A program made the position numbers and the translations under genes. From contig JBBQKF010000001.1 in NCBI GenBank assembly GCA_038326615.1, positions 1 to 64,000 of the forward strand: 64,000 nucleotides of DNA, written 5' to 3'. Position 1 is the first letter of the stretch. Each line of letters opens with the position of its first letter. This DNA is from JBBQKF01 sp038326615 (GTDB lineage: Bacteria; Bacillota; Clostridia; Saccharofermentanales; UBA5734). A model generated the notes under the pieces. The model was not told where the DNA came from. It did not search any database and saw nothing but the letters and a program-made list of their open reading frames with translations. This document shows positions 51,944-61,662 of this stretch, piece by piece.

Positions 51944-53707
51944 CTAGTTCATAAGGAGAAGTGAAAAATTCTCCAAAGTATCTTTAAGGTCTTTAAGGAA
52001 TCTTGCTGCAGGGGCACCGTCAAGTGCGCGATGGTCAAAAGTAAGTGATAATCCCATTGACTGATAAGGAACAGCAGTTCCATTGACATTTTTTACTGCA
52101 GTTACAAGGCATCCAACCCCAAGTATACATGTCTGAGGTGGATTGATAACCGGTGTAAAGTTTTCGATTCCGAGTGTTCCGAGATTTGTAATTGTTATAG
52201 TTCCGTCTTTTAACTGATCAGGAGATATTGTGCCTTTCTGACATGCAGCCGCAACTTCCTTTGCTTTCTTAGAAATATCTGTAATAGCAAGTTTGTCAGC
52301 GCCAAAAATTGTAGGTACTAAAAGTCCTCTTGGTGTATCTACTGCCATTCCTATGTTTACGGTATTGAAAAACACCATCTTTTCATCATAGTAATGTGCA
52401 TTGCATAAGCGATGGTTCTTAACAACTCTTGATACTGCATAAAGGATAACATCGTTAAATGTTGGGTTTGCCATTGCAAGAGAAAGTCCTAATTGCTCTG
52501 CCAATCCTGATTCTTTCGCTTTTTTCATTTTTGCACGGAAATCAATAATGTCAGTTGCATCAAAGCTTGCATTGAGTGTAAGTTGAGCCATTGTACTAAG
52601 TGAAGCGTGCATTGCTTTAGCAATAAATTTACGGATGGAAGGATGTTTCTCTTCATATGAAGCAGGAAGATCTATAGCAGCAACTGATCCAACAACATTT
52701 ACTGTTGCTTTAGATAAATCCGCGACACTTACTCTTCCGCCTATTCCGCTTCCTTGAGTGCCAGTTGCATAATCAGTTCCAACAGCTCCGGTTGCAAACT
52801 TTCCATCGGCAATTAACTTACGAATATCTCTTTCGATAACTCTTCCTTTTGGTCCTGAAGGTTGTACTGCTCTTAAATCAACAACATTCTTGTTAGCAAG
52901 AGCTTTTGCTCTTGGAGAAATTGCAAGGCCCGAAACATCAGTGACAGTGGATGAAACCGCCTTATTGTCAGTGGTTTGAACAGCAGCTGTTGATTGAGTT
53001 GATGTTTGCGCTGTTGTTGTAGCAACTTGTGCTACAGGAGCTGATACTTGTTGCTCTGAAGTGGTTGTTCTTGGTTCAAATGCTGTAACATCGGCGCCTT
53101 TTTTGCCAATTACACAGACATTCATAAGACATGGGACATCATCGCCTTCTTCAAAGAAAATCGCAAGCATATCGCCTGAAACTTTTGAAGTTTCGTCAAA
53201 TGTAGCCTTATCTGTTTCGTATGTAAATAAAAGATCTCCAATTGCTACGCTATCGCCAACAGCCTTGTGCCATTTGCCGATAATGCAGCTTTCGACTGAT
53301 TGACCTTGTCTTGGCATGATTACTGCAGTTGCATCGTCTGATGTACTAACGATTGTTTTAGTTGCATCGGCAAATTTAGCTGCTTGTGGAGCAGAAACCT
53401 TTGCTGTTTCAGCTACTGGTGAATCAATAGTAGTTGATGAATTTGGATTAAATGAAGAAGTATCTTCGCCAATTTGTCCTATCACACATACATTTGTGAG
53501 GCATGGAACGTCATCTCCTTCAAAGAAGTAAACGTCAAGCATAACTCCTGAAACTTTTGATGTTTCATCAAATGTTGCTTTGTCAGTTTCATATGTAAAA
53601 AGCAAATCTCCCTCGTTAATAGCATCTCCTTTGGATTTGTGCCATTTTCCGATGATGCAGCTTTCGACTGACTGACCTTGTCTTGGCATGATTACTGGTG
53701 TTGCCAT
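51944..53707 (-). CDS. dihydrolipoamide acyltransferase (E2) with two lipoyl domains
   Basis: 587 residues. Two nearly identical lipoyl domains (1-80 and 128-205) with lipoyl lysines Lys43 and Lys167 in ETDKATFDE. Ala/Thr-rich linkers, a peripheral-subunit-binding domain at about 262-298, and the catalytic domain (about 350-585) ending with TFDHRALDG (His559, Asp563). Forms the core of the E1/E3 complex. AGGAGG lies eight bases before the ATG. The acyl specificity cannot be told. The tandem lipoyl domains are so alike that recent duplication is likely. Confidence 0.95.
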   Translation of the reverse strand: MATPVIMPRQGQSVESCIIGKWHKSKGDAINEGDLLFTYETDKATFDETSKVSGVMLDVYFFEGDDVPCLTNVCVIGQIGEDTSSFNPNSSTTIDSPVAETAKVSAPQAAKFADATKTIVSTSDDATAVIMPRQGQSVESCIIGKWHKAVGDSVAIGDLLFTYETDKATFDETSKVSGDMLAIFFEEGDDVPCLMNVCVIGKKGADVTAFEPRTTTSEQQVSAPVAQVATTTAQTSTQSTAAVQTTDNKAVSSTVTDVSGLAISPRAKALANKNVVDLRAVQPSGPKGRVIERDIRKLIADGKFATGAVGTDYATGTQGSGIGGRVSVADLSKATVNVVGSVAAIDLPASYEEKHPSIRKFIAKAMHASLSTMAQLTLNASFDATDIIDFRAKMKKAKESGLAEQLGLSLAMANPTFNDVILYAVSRVVKNHRLCNAHYYDEKMVFFNTVNIGMAVDTPRGLLVPTIFGADKLAITDISKKAKEVAAACQKGTISPDQLKDGTITITNLGTLGIENFTPVINPPQTCILGVGCLVTAVKNVNGTAVPYQSMGLSLTFDHRALDGAPAARFLKDLKDTLENFSLLLMN

Positions 53708-53785
53708 TTATTATTCCTCCTGTTTCTATTACGAAATATTATAGACCGCATATCGCATTGAAATGCGGATTGTTTTAGAAAGTTC

Positions 53786-55000
53786 TTAACTTAGCATGCT
53801 CTGTCCGCCAGTTACAGGAATTGCCTGTCCTGTCTCATAAAGCTGTTCAACACAATAGAAAATCGCTCTTGAAACATCTTTTGGAGAGCAGCCTCTGCGT
53901 ATGGGAGACTTTGCTAAATAGAAATTTTTAACATCATCAATTGTTTTTGCTCCTGGAACTTTTCCTGCCTTCAGATATTGTACAAAAAGGCCCTTTTCTG
54001 GGTCACTCCAAAGAGGACCTTCATAAAAATTACCTGGGCAGATTGAATTGACTTTGATATTGTCAGTAACTAGTTCAAGTGCAAAGCTTTGTGTAAGGCC
54101 AATTCCGCCGAATTTTCCGCCAGCATATGCAAAATTCTTGTTTGAACCTTCAAGTCCAGATTTTGAATTAATCTGAACAATATCTGACCAGCTATCAGCA
54201 TTTACAAGTGCTTGAACTTTCATAGGTCTTGCAGCGTATTTAGCGCAAAGGTAGTATGCGGTATAATTAACTTTTGTTACAAATTCAAAGTTTGCCATTG
54301 TCATTTCTTCAAGCCCACCTGCTTTAAGAACCCCGGCATTGCTGACAAATACGTCAAGTCCGCCAAATTCAAGAACAGTTTTCTCAATCATTTCTCGAAC
54401 AGAATCTTCGTCAGATACATTAACCTTAACTGCAATAGCACTTCCCTCGCCAAATTGTGCATTGATTTTGTCTGCACCAGTTTTTGCAAGTTCTTCATTA
54501 AGATCAGCAATTACCATGTATGATCCTTCGTTAACCATTTCTAAAGCAATACCTTCACCAAAGCCTTGTGCACTGCCTGTTACAATAGCAATTTTGCCAG
54601 AAAGTCTTCCGCAGGGTGTGCAGCATTTCTCTGAATCAATATTGTATTTTTCGCCTTTGAGGAAACAATTTCTTGCATAATCAGCATCAGCTTTTGATTC
54701 TCCGATTATAAAAGTGCCTATCGACTCAACTGCAATAATTCTAAGGTCGGTGTTTATATTAAATTGATCTGTTATCCCGTTATAAATTGCTTCAAAACTT
54801 TCGTCGAATTCAATTATAACTCCATCCATTTCTGTAAGATCAAATTTCCTGTTTAAATCTTCTGCACTAAGAGTTTTGAATTCGTCAGTAAATACTACAA
54901 CTGGGTAAATACCTTCTTTAGAGCAAAGCATTCTGACTGCAGGGGCTATTGCTGCTGCTGTTGTTATATCACTTTGCACTTTATCTAAATAGTGTTTCAT
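53786..55000 (-). CDS. SDR oxidoreductase with 130-residue N-terminal extension
   Basis: 404 residues. The short-chain dehydrogenase domain starts at about 131 with TGSAQGFG (141-148), NAG at 221-223, and catalytic Ser279, Tyr292 and Lys296 (YAGGK). The N-terminal extension ends CCTPCGRLSGKIAIVTG and resembles the linker before the dehydrogenase domain of RhaE-type aldolase-dehydrogenase fusions. Lactaldehyde or a sugar-phosphate alcohol are possible substrates. ATG 55000 is chosen for GGAGGG four bases before; an upstream ATG overlaps that site. Confidence 0.85.
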   Translation of the reverse strand: MKHYLDKVQSDITTAAAIAPAVRMLCSKEGIYPVVVFTDEFKTLSAEDLNRKFDLTEMDGVIIEFDESFEAIYNGITDQFNINTDLRIIAVESIGTFIIGESKADADYARNCFLKGEKYNIDSEKCCTPCGRLSGKIAIVTGSAQGFGEGIALEMVNEGSYMVIADLNEELAKTGADKINAQFGEGSAIAVKVNVSDEDSVREMIEKTVLEFGGLDVFVSNAGVLKAGGLEEMTMANFEFVTKVNYTAYYLCAKYAARPMKVQALVNADSWSDIVQINSKSGLEGSNKNFAYAGGKFGGIGLTQSFALELVTDNIKVNSICPGNFYEGPLWSDPEKGLFVQYLKAGKVPGAKTIDDVKNFYLAKSPIRRGCSPKDVSRAIFYCVEQLYETGQAIPVTGGQSMLS

Positions 55001-55151
55001 TTTTCCCTCCATAATTTAGCCATCCCAAAACCTGAATTTATTCAGATTCCTAATCTATTTGAAATTAATTTCAATCAATTATTTACCAATCAACTATTTG
55101 CCATTCAATTTGGAATTGAATCATTGAAAATGTTATTTAATTTAATAGTTT

Positions 55152-55370
55152 GTGGCTTGTACTAATGCGTTGTACTAGTGCGTTGTACTAGTGCGTTGTC
55201 TAGTGCGTTGTACTAGTGCGTTGTACTAGTGCGTTGTACTAGTGCGTTGTACTAGTGCGTTGTACTAGTGCGTTGTCTAGTGCGTTGTTCTAGTGCGTTG
55301 TACTAGTGCGTTGTTCTAGTGCGTTGTACTAGTGCGTTGTTCTAGTGCGTTGTACTAGTGCGTTGTACTA
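55152..55370. repeat. 17-unit 13-bp tandem repeat abutting a stop codon
   Basis: Seventeen units of GTGCGTTGTACTA (two of 12 bp, several with TTCTA) from 55152 to 55370. The final unit supplies the TAG stop of the zinc dehydrogenase gene, read on the minus strand. The array fills the gap to the SDR gene together with about 130 AT-rich bases (55021-55151) in which nothing was recognised. Confidence 0.97.
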
Positions 55371-56633
55371 GATGCTCTTTGCATTAGCAAGAAGATAAAG
55401 CTCTGCGTCATAACACCATAATCCATTATTTGCATCGGTTATGTCTGCAAGTTTTGCAAAGACAGGGTCAGTTTCACCTAATTTTCTAAAATCGGCTATT
55501 GCAGTCAATTGCATTGCAATTTGTGTATATATAAGTTTTTTGCCACCTGGGATTTTAGGGAGATTAAGTGTTGTATGAATAACTGCATCAAGGCCGCCAA
55601 CATGTGTGATCATAGATGATGGATTGATTATTCCAGTTGACATCATATGAAGTGCTTCAATCATATCGTCTGTGTTTCCACCGCTATTGCCTGCAACGTG
55701 AGTTGCAATATAATGAACATTATAGAAATTAAACTCAGCGCTAAATGCTGTGTTTGTAGGACCGGCAAAGAAATTGAGGCATCCGTCCTGACCTAAGATT
55801 TTATCTCCTTGCTCAACAACTGGCTTAACTGGTGCATATACATAAACATCATCATAACCTTTATCATCTGTAAGTGATCTTAAGTATGCAGGCACATCTT
55901 CGTATTTTGAAGTATTGACATAAATAAGTTTAACACCATTTTTAGCTGCTTCTTCAACAGTATAAATTGATGCTGCTCTTGCAAGTCTTGTCTCGTCAAT
56001 ATCAGTTACAACAAGCATTCCAGGTTTTCTGTTACAGTGAATAGCGTAATCTATAGCGCCAAGGCCCATAGGTCCTACACCTGCAAGAAGAGCCATGTTT
56101 CCACCTTCGACGATACCCATCTGATGTACATAACTACCAGGATTTGTATGGTAATTAACATGGAATCCACCTACGATACATGACATTGGTTCTGATAATG
56201 AACCGAAATAGAATGCTTCACCTACATAATTTAATAAACATCCGCGCTCCATAAATTTTGCGGGAATTACTATATAAGTTGCAGCACCCCCGATATTATG
56301 AAATGAATAGCCTGGTGCTGCATAGATGTTTTCTGGATCGTTTATTGCTGGTTGGATTGAAAACTTAGCGCCAACTTTGAATTTATCGGCCCATTTTGCG
56401 CCAACTTGTACAAATTCTCCACAAAACTCATGACCAACAATTACAGGATTTGTTGCGATATCTTCTGGTACTCTTTTGTGTTCTGCGCCCTGTTCTGCTG
56501 CTTTATAGGTTGACATACAAATGCTGTCAGAGATTATTTTCGCTAGTATCTCGTCGTCTTTAATCTGGGGAAGTTCAAATTCTTCCAGTCTTAGGTCTTC
56601 TTTTCCATACAATCTTACTGCTTTTGTTTTCAT
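55368..56633 (-). CDS. zinc-dependent alcohol dehydrogenase, SorE (L-sorbose 1-phosphate reductase)-like
   Basis: 421 residues, medium-chain dehydrogenase fold. Catalytic zinc region with Cys39 and GHE at 67-69, and dinucleotide-binding GVGPMGLGA. The length and N-terminus (MKTKAVRLYGKEDLRLEEFELP) resemble sorbose 1-phosphate reductases more than short alcohol dehydrogenases; this is from memory of the family. ATG 56633 is chosen because GGAGG is eight bases upstream; a start 60 bases earlier has none. It follows the regulator gene by 236 bases. The stop codon lies in the 13-bp repeat array. Confidence 0.83.
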   Translation of the reverse strand: MKTKAVRLYGKEDLRLEEFELPQIKDDEILAKIISDSICMSTYKAAEQGAEHKRVPEDIATNPVIVGHEFCGEFVQVGAKWADKFKVGAKFSIQPAINDPENIYAAPGYSFHNIGGAATYIVIPAKFMERGCLLNYVGEAFYFGSLSEPMSCIVGGFHVNYHTNPGSYVHQMGIVEGGNMALLAGVGPMGLGAIDYAIHCNRKPGMLVVTDIDETRLARAASIYTVEEAAKNGVKLIYVNTSKYEDVPAYLRSLTDDKGYDDVYVYAPVKPVVEQGDKILGQDGCLNFFAGPTNTAFSAEFNFYNVHYIATHVAGNSGGNTDDMIEALHMMSTGIINPSSMITHVGGLDAVIHTTLNLPKIPGGKKLIYTQIAMQLTAIADFRKLGETDPVFAKLADITDANNGLWCYDAELYLLANAKSI

Positions 56634-56869
56634 AATTTTTTCCTCCAAAAATTTTGTGTGTACTCTCAATTTTGTTTTATTTTTTTCTAACATTACTTAC
56701 GTTTTTCATATTTCATTTTATTTCAATATTTTTACTCATTACACTCCACTGTTTTATAGTCGTTTAGAAATTATTCCTGTTAAATGCTTTTTTAATTCTG
56801 GTTTTTCCTTAAGGCATGAAATATTATTATTTTAAAATACAAATATTATTGTTCAGTGGTGAAAATTTC

Positions 56870-57628
56870 TTAAATAACGGTAACTCTTGCTTGCTTTGCA
56901 GCTTTAAGATATTCATGTGAAAGTGGATTATCCGTTATAAGAATATCGACATCTCCTAGTTTAGCGAATGTGTAAGGCATTCCGCAGTCAACCTTAGAGG
57001 CGTCCATTAACATAACAGTTGTCTGAGCCTTCTTGATAATAAGGCGTTTAATTTCTGCTTCAAAATAATCACCACATGTAAATCCGCTATTAAGCGAAAA
57101 CGCACTCGCAGCCATAAATGCAATATCAATATTTAACGATTTAATATACTCAGTTGCATTATATCCTGATAAAGAAAGTGTGTCTCTATTAAGCTGACCG
57201 CCTGTAAGGCTAACTCTGACGTTGTGATATTTAATTAATTCCATTGCAATGTTCGGGGCTGAAGTTAACACAAATAGATTTTCATCATTTAACTTTTGTG
57301 CAAAACACATTCCTGTTGTTCCAGAATCAATAAATAATGATCTGCCAGCAGTAACAAATTTGGATGCTTTCTCAGCTATAATCATTTTTGCTTCGGTGTT
57401 TTCACCTACGCGCTGAGTATATGCTGCTTCTTTAAGCATAGAAAGATGTGCTATTGATTTAGCGCCGCCACGTGTTCTAACAATTTCACCACGCTGTTCA
57501 AGATACTCAAGATCACGACGGATTGTCATGCTTGATACATCAGGCAAAAGATTCTCAAGTTCAACGAATCGAACTTCGCCTTTTGACTGAATATAAAGAT
57601 TAATTACTTCTCTTCTGTTTGTTGACAC
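56870..57628 (-). CDS. DeoR/GlpR-family transcriptional regulator
   Basis: 252 residues: N-terminal winged helix-turn-helix (VSSMTIRRDLEYLEQRGEIVRTRGGA) and a C-terminal sugar-phosphate-sensing domain with FIDSGTTGMCF. GTG start preceded by AAAGGAGG. First gene, at the head of the catabolic island and divergent from the hydrolase at 58013, so probably its local regulator; the effector is likely a phosphorylated sugar intermediate. Confidence 0.92.
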   Translation of the reverse strand: MSTNRREVINLYIQSKGEVRFVELENLLPDVSSMTIRRDLEYLEQRGEIVRTRGGAKSIAHLSMLKEAAYTQRVGENTEAKMIIAEKASKFVTAGRSLFIDSGTTGMCFAQKLNDENLFVLTSAPNIAMELIKYHNVRVSLTGGQLNRDTLSLSGYNATEYIKSLNIDIAFMAASAFSLNSGFTCGDYFEAEIKRLIIKKAQTTVMLMDASKVDCGMPYTFAKLGDVDILITDNPLSHEYLKAAKQARVTVI

Positions 57629-58012
57629 AATACCCCTCCTTTGAATATTATTTATACCTTATTTAAACGTTATATAAATGTTCTTTTAATGTTCTTTTAA
57701 TGTTGTTTAAGCGTTATTTAAATGTTATATTAATGTTTGAAACTAACATTCTTTTGTTACTAATTAACATTAATACTATTTTATCACATTTCTTTGTTAC
57801 TTTGCAACATGCTAATTGTAAATATTTGGTTATGTTTTTAAATATTTTTATGATATATTAGTAAATAATAGATACACAAATTTATAATCTGATATAATGC
57901 TAAGTAGTTAGTATTAAGCATTTTAAAGATAAGTTTTAGTATTAAGTATTTAAGATAGTTTTAATATTAAGTTATAATAGACTATTATAAAATTAGCAGG
58001 AGGTTTTGATTA
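57629..58012. promoter_or_regulatory. divergent promoter region, DeoR gene / hydrolase gene
   Basis: 384 bases. Repeats of TTAATGTTCTTT type at about 57677-57710 lie on the DeoR side. On the hydrolase side AGTATTAAG(C/T)ATTT motifs occur three times at about 57910-57970, and TATAAT at 57973-57978 with TTAAGA 17 bases upstream is a possible + strand promoter. Which motif is a DeoR operator cannot be decided. Confidence 0.5.
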
Positions 58013-58756
58013 ATGGCTATGCGCAAGTTTTCTAAGAAAAAGAAAATACTTTTGGGAATTCTTATTCTGATAATTTTATTTTTTACATTTGTTATAAAAT
58101 ATTTACTTGAATACTCACCTGTAACAACTTCTGAGCTCAGTGCTGCTACATTAAACCAAAGTAATTTCAAAATGCAACAAAACTCAGGTATCACTAAACT
58201 TACACCAGTTTCAAATACAACAACAGGTGTAATTTTTTATCCTGGTGGAAAAGTTGATGAGAAAGCATACATCCCGCTTCTTGCAAAGCTTGCCAGTAAA
58301 AATTTGCTCGTAGTAGTTGTAAAAATGCCTTTTCATCTTGCTGTATTTGATATAAACGCCGCAGATAAAGTATTAAAAGCATTTCCAGATATAAAGACTT
58401 GGTATATTGCCGGACATTCTCTTGGAGGATCAATGGCGAGCATTTATGTTGAGAAAAACGCGGCGAAATTCAAAGGGCTAATATTACTTGCCAGCTACAG
58501 TACCGCAAACTTATCAAAAAGCGAACTAAAAGTACTTGATATATACGGAAGCGAAGATCATGTACTTAATCAGGCAAATCTTCTTAAATATAAGTCAAAT
58601 CTTCCAGATACTACGATAACATCAATTATCGAAGGCGGGAATCATGGATATTTTGGATCATATGGTGAACAAAAAGGAGATGGAGTTGCAACAATTGCCA
58701 GAGACGCACAGCAAGACAAAACTGCGTCTTTGATATTAGATTTTTTAGCGAAGTAA
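58013..58756 (+). CDS. membrane-anchored alpha/beta hydrolase
   Basis: 247 residues: basic N-terminus, one membrane helix at about 11-31, then an alpha/beta hydrolase fold. Nucleophile Ser136 in GHSLGG, Asp182 in YGSED and His211 in GGNHGYFG form the triad. Likely external, as in the alpha/beta hydrolase-5 group. AGGAGG lies nine bases before the ATG. Substrate unknown. Not clearly part of the neighbouring operon. Confidence 0.88.
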   Translation: MAMRKFSKKKKILLGILILIILFFTFVIKYLLEYSPVTTSELSAATLNQSNFKMQQNSGITKLTPVSNTTTGVIFYPGGKVDEKAYIPLLAKLASKNLLVVVVKMPFHLAVFDINAADKVLKAFPDIKTWYIAGHSLGGSMASIYVEKNAAKFKGLILLASYSTANLSKSELKVLDIYGSEDHVLNQANLLKYKSNLPDTTITSIIEGGNHGYFGSYGEQKGDGVATIARDAQQDKTASLILDFLAK

Positions 58757-58915
58757 AATTAATTTACAATTTGAAAAGTGTCATTTTCATTTCTTAAGTC
58801 ATGATGTAAATTAATAAATAAGGCTCATGTCAAGCAGTACCGTCAAATTTTGATTCTTTCATGAGACGGAATAAATATAAAAATCTAGATAAATAAATTT
58901 ATAAATGTATATATT

Positions 58916-58943
58916 GATAGATAGATAGATAGATAGATAGATA
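58916..58943 (+). repeat. (GATA)7 tetranucleotide repeat
   Basis: Seven GATA units about 33 bases upstream of the acetyltransferase start, in its leader or promoter. Length changes could alter promoter spacing. The rest of the 220-base gap has nothing else recognised. Confidence 0.93.
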
Positions 58944-58976
58944 GAATGATTAAATGAAGAGGCTGATGTATATAAT

Positions 58977-60296
58977 ATGGAGAACAACGAACAAAGTCAT
59001 GCACAAATTGAATCGGATAATACTTTAGATTTCGGAGCACTAACTATCAGAATGGCTACAAGTGATGACTTTGTGAGCTTTATGAGGCTTTGGAGAATTT
59101 GTTTTAAGGACGCCGACACTTTTGTTGATTGGTTTTTTGATAATCGTTTTTTACCTGAATACAGTGTGTGCATCGAGAAAGACGGAGAAATTATCTGTGC
59201 GATGCAATCAATGCCATTACCTATTTATATACGTGAAATTTCTTTTCCTGGAGCAATAGTTGCTGGTGTTTGCACTATGCCCGAGTATCGCGGTCATCAC
59301 CTAATGAAAAGAATGTTCACATTTTATCTAGAGAAAATGCGTGAAAAAGGAATTATAGCAATTACGTACAGACCTGAAAATTTCAATACTTACCATTCAT
59401 TAGGGCATTTTGCATCGTCAAGAACAATACATTTTGACATGAAAATTAAAAAGGCAGTGAAAAGTGCTAATGCTGTGGGATTTTGCAGATCTAAACTGTA
59501 CAACAATAAATTTGATTACAAATTATGCCCTATTGATTTATTAACAAAATCAGATCTCTTAAGATGCTATGATCTTTATACTTCCGTTTCTACTCTATAT
59601 TCAGGTATGGTAAAAAGAGATTTTGACCTTTTCAAATTCAAGTCCGAAGATTACGCATGTGTTGGCGGTGAGGCATTATTACTTTTTCATAATTCTGACC
59701 TTACAGGATATTGTTTCTTTTTCGATATGAAAAGCAAAATTTACGGAGAAGAATTGATTTCTTGGGACTTACAATCCACATCTGAAATAATCAATATATT
59801 CAGCCAAATTTTTACCAGCAGAAACTTGTTTATGAAAATCCCAAGTATATTTACGGAATTTCTAAGCCAGAATCAGCAAAAATCATTGCTATCTAATGAA
59901 ATAATGGTAAATGAAATCAGATTTACATTAGATCCACAAAATGTTTTAGGGATTACAAAAATCGAACCATTTATTCAAACTCTCAATCTAAAACGGTTTG
60001 CAAATGCAAGTTTGCTTAGTGAGATAATTATTGAAATTGATGATCCTGTTTTAACAGAGAATTCTGTCATAATTAATTTACTTGGCAAAAAAACCGCTGG
60101 AAATCCATGCATCAAAATAGCTATAGGTTCTTTAATGCAAATTTTATGTGGATACACAGACCTTGTAAGCATTATTGAAAACGAAATTAAAATGTCTCCA
60201 AACGATACTACAGTTATGGTTTTTGATGAATCAAAAATCCTCAAAATAAATGAATTCCTTCGTCCTGTAAACTGTTTTGTAGTTGACGAATACTAA
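58977..60296 (+). CDS. GNAT acetyltransferase, Eis-like with C-terminal SCP2-like domain
   Basis: 439 residues. The GNAT fold (about 20-155) has the acetyl-CoA site VCTMPEYRGHHLMKRM (R-G-x-x-L). The second GNAT-like part and a C-terminal sterol-carrier-like domain (about 345-439) follow the plan of Eis enzymes, which acetylate amines including aminoglycosides. The true substrate is not predictable. The start has only a distant GAGG. Confidence 0.85.
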   Translation: MENNEQSHAQIESDNTLDFGALTIRMATSDDFVSFMRLWRICFKDADTFVDWFFDNRFLPEYSVCIEKDGEIICAMQSMPLPIYIREISFPGAIVAGVCTMPEYRGHHLMKRMFTFYLEKMREKGIIAITYRPENFNTYHSLGHFASSRTIHFDMKIKKAVKSANAVGFCRSKLYNNKFDYKLCPIDLLTKSDLLRCYDLYTSVSTLYSGMVKRDFDLFKFKSEDYACVGGEALLLFHNSDLTGYCFFFDMKSKIYGEELISWDLQSTSEIINIFSQIFTSRNLFMKIPSIFTEFLSQNQQKSLLSNEIMVNEIRFTLDPQNVLGITKIEPFIQTLNLKRFANASLLSEIIIEIDDPVLTENSVIINLLGKKTAGNPCIKIAIGSLMQILCGYTDLVSIIENEIKMSPNDTTVMVFDESKILKINEFLRPVNCFVVDEY

Positions 60297-60328
60297 TACC
60301 TTGTAGCATCTAAAACAATTGTGCTGGA

Positions 60329-61507
60329 CTAGTCTTTTCCAGGAAGATAATCATGGTCAACTGTTATAACCGCATAATATGAAGGATCAATTTTTGCAAT
60401 TTCTTTTGATATCATTGATTTAAGTTCTTCATCACACCAAATAAACCCAAAAGGAACAACTACATCAAATATAAGATTTGAATGGGTTACTCCCCATACT
60501 GCACGAAAATCGTGAACACTTATTTGAGGGGAAATCAATGTAATTTCTTCGATGATTTTATTTTTAAGATTGCTTGTTTTTTCGTCACTTGTAACAACTG
60601 GGTCAAGATGAATTACAATTTTGATTCCTTGTTCATTTAAAAAATTTCTTTCGATGTTGTCAATTATGTCATGACTTACCATGATGTCCTGCTCTGCAGC
60701 AACTTCACAATGAACTGATGCGAAATATTGTCCATTTCCATAACTGTGAACTGTAAGATCATGAAGACCTATAATATTATCATATGTTAAAATCTTCTTG
60801 TAAATTGAATCTACAAATTCTTTAGATGGCGCCGTTCCAAGAAGAGGACTTGATGTGTCCATTACAAGTCTTATTCCCGAAATTATAATTATTATGGCAA
60901 CAATTGTCCCCATGTAGCCGTCAAAATTAAAGCCAATTACTTGTGAAAGAATAGTCGAAATCAACACACCTGATGTTGCGATAATATCATTACGACTATC
61001 AATTGATGTTGCAATCAGGGTTGTTGAATGAATCAGTTTACCGATCTTTCTATAAAACAAACATTGCCAAAGCTTTATTCCGATTGCTATTAAAAGAACA
61101 GCAATTGATAAAAAACTAAATTCCGTTACTTGTGGCGTAATGATTTTCTCTACTGAACTTTTAATCAGTTGGAATCCTAAAACCAAAATTATCAATGATA
61201 CTACAAGTCCTGAAATATATTCCATTCTTGCATGACCATAGGGATGCTTCTCGTCTGCTGGTTTGCCAGACATTTTAAATCCAAACAAAGTCACAAGTGA
61301 TGATCCCGAATCCGACAAGTTATTAACAGCATCAGCAGTTATTGAAATACTATTAAATAATAATCCAGCAGTAATTTTAATAAGAAACAAGAAAAAATTG
61401 GAAATAATCCCAATAAGTCCTGCAAGTTTTCCATATTGCTCTCTGACCTGCGAATTAGAGACATTGTCGTTTCTCTTTATAAATAATTTGATCAAAAAGT
61501 TTGTCAA
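60329..61507 (-). CDS. cation diffusion facilitator family transporter
   Basis: 392 residues with six membrane helices; exports divalent metal ions (Zn, Mn, Fe or Co) by proton exchange. Metal-site helices contain SITADAVNNLSDSGSS and, later, ATSIDSRNDIIAT; HPYGHAR is the typical cytoplasmic loop. A C-terminal cytoplasmic domain of about 110 residues follows. TTG start at 61507 with GAGGA six bases before it. Confidence 0.93.
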   Translation of the reverse strand: MTNFLIKLFIKRNDNVSNSQVREQYGKLAGLIGIISNFFLFLIKITAGLLFNSISITADAVNNLSDSGSSLVTLFGFKMSGKPADEKHPYGHARMEYISGLVVSLIILVLGFQLIKSSVEKIITPQVTEFSFLSIAVLLIAIGIKLWQCLFYRKIGKLIHSTTLIATSIDSRNDIIATSGVLISTILSQVIGFNFDGYMGTIVAIIIIISGIRLVMDTSSPLLGTAPSKEFVDSIYKKILTYDNIIGLHDLTVHSYGNGQYFASVHCEVAAEQDIMVSHDIIDNIERNFLNEQGIKIVIHLDPVVTSDEKTSNLKNKIIEEITLISPQISVHDFRAVWGVTHSNLIFDVVVPFGFIWCDEELKSMISKEIAKIDPSYYAVITVDHDYLPGKD

Positions 61508-61662
61508 AATCAGTCCTCAACTTTTCTCGTTAATTTGTATGTTTTTTACAACCCGAAAAATTTATATTTTCATTCTTAATGCGTAAGGTTCTGTAAAAGC
61601 AAATTAATTTATTTCTAAAAAATAGTATAAATAACATTCAGAAATTAATACTTGTTAAATGA

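Noticed and set aside
55152..55370. CRISPR or iteron origin
   Set aside because: Contiguous 13-bp units without spacers, no replication gene nearby, and the array begins at a gene's stop codon.
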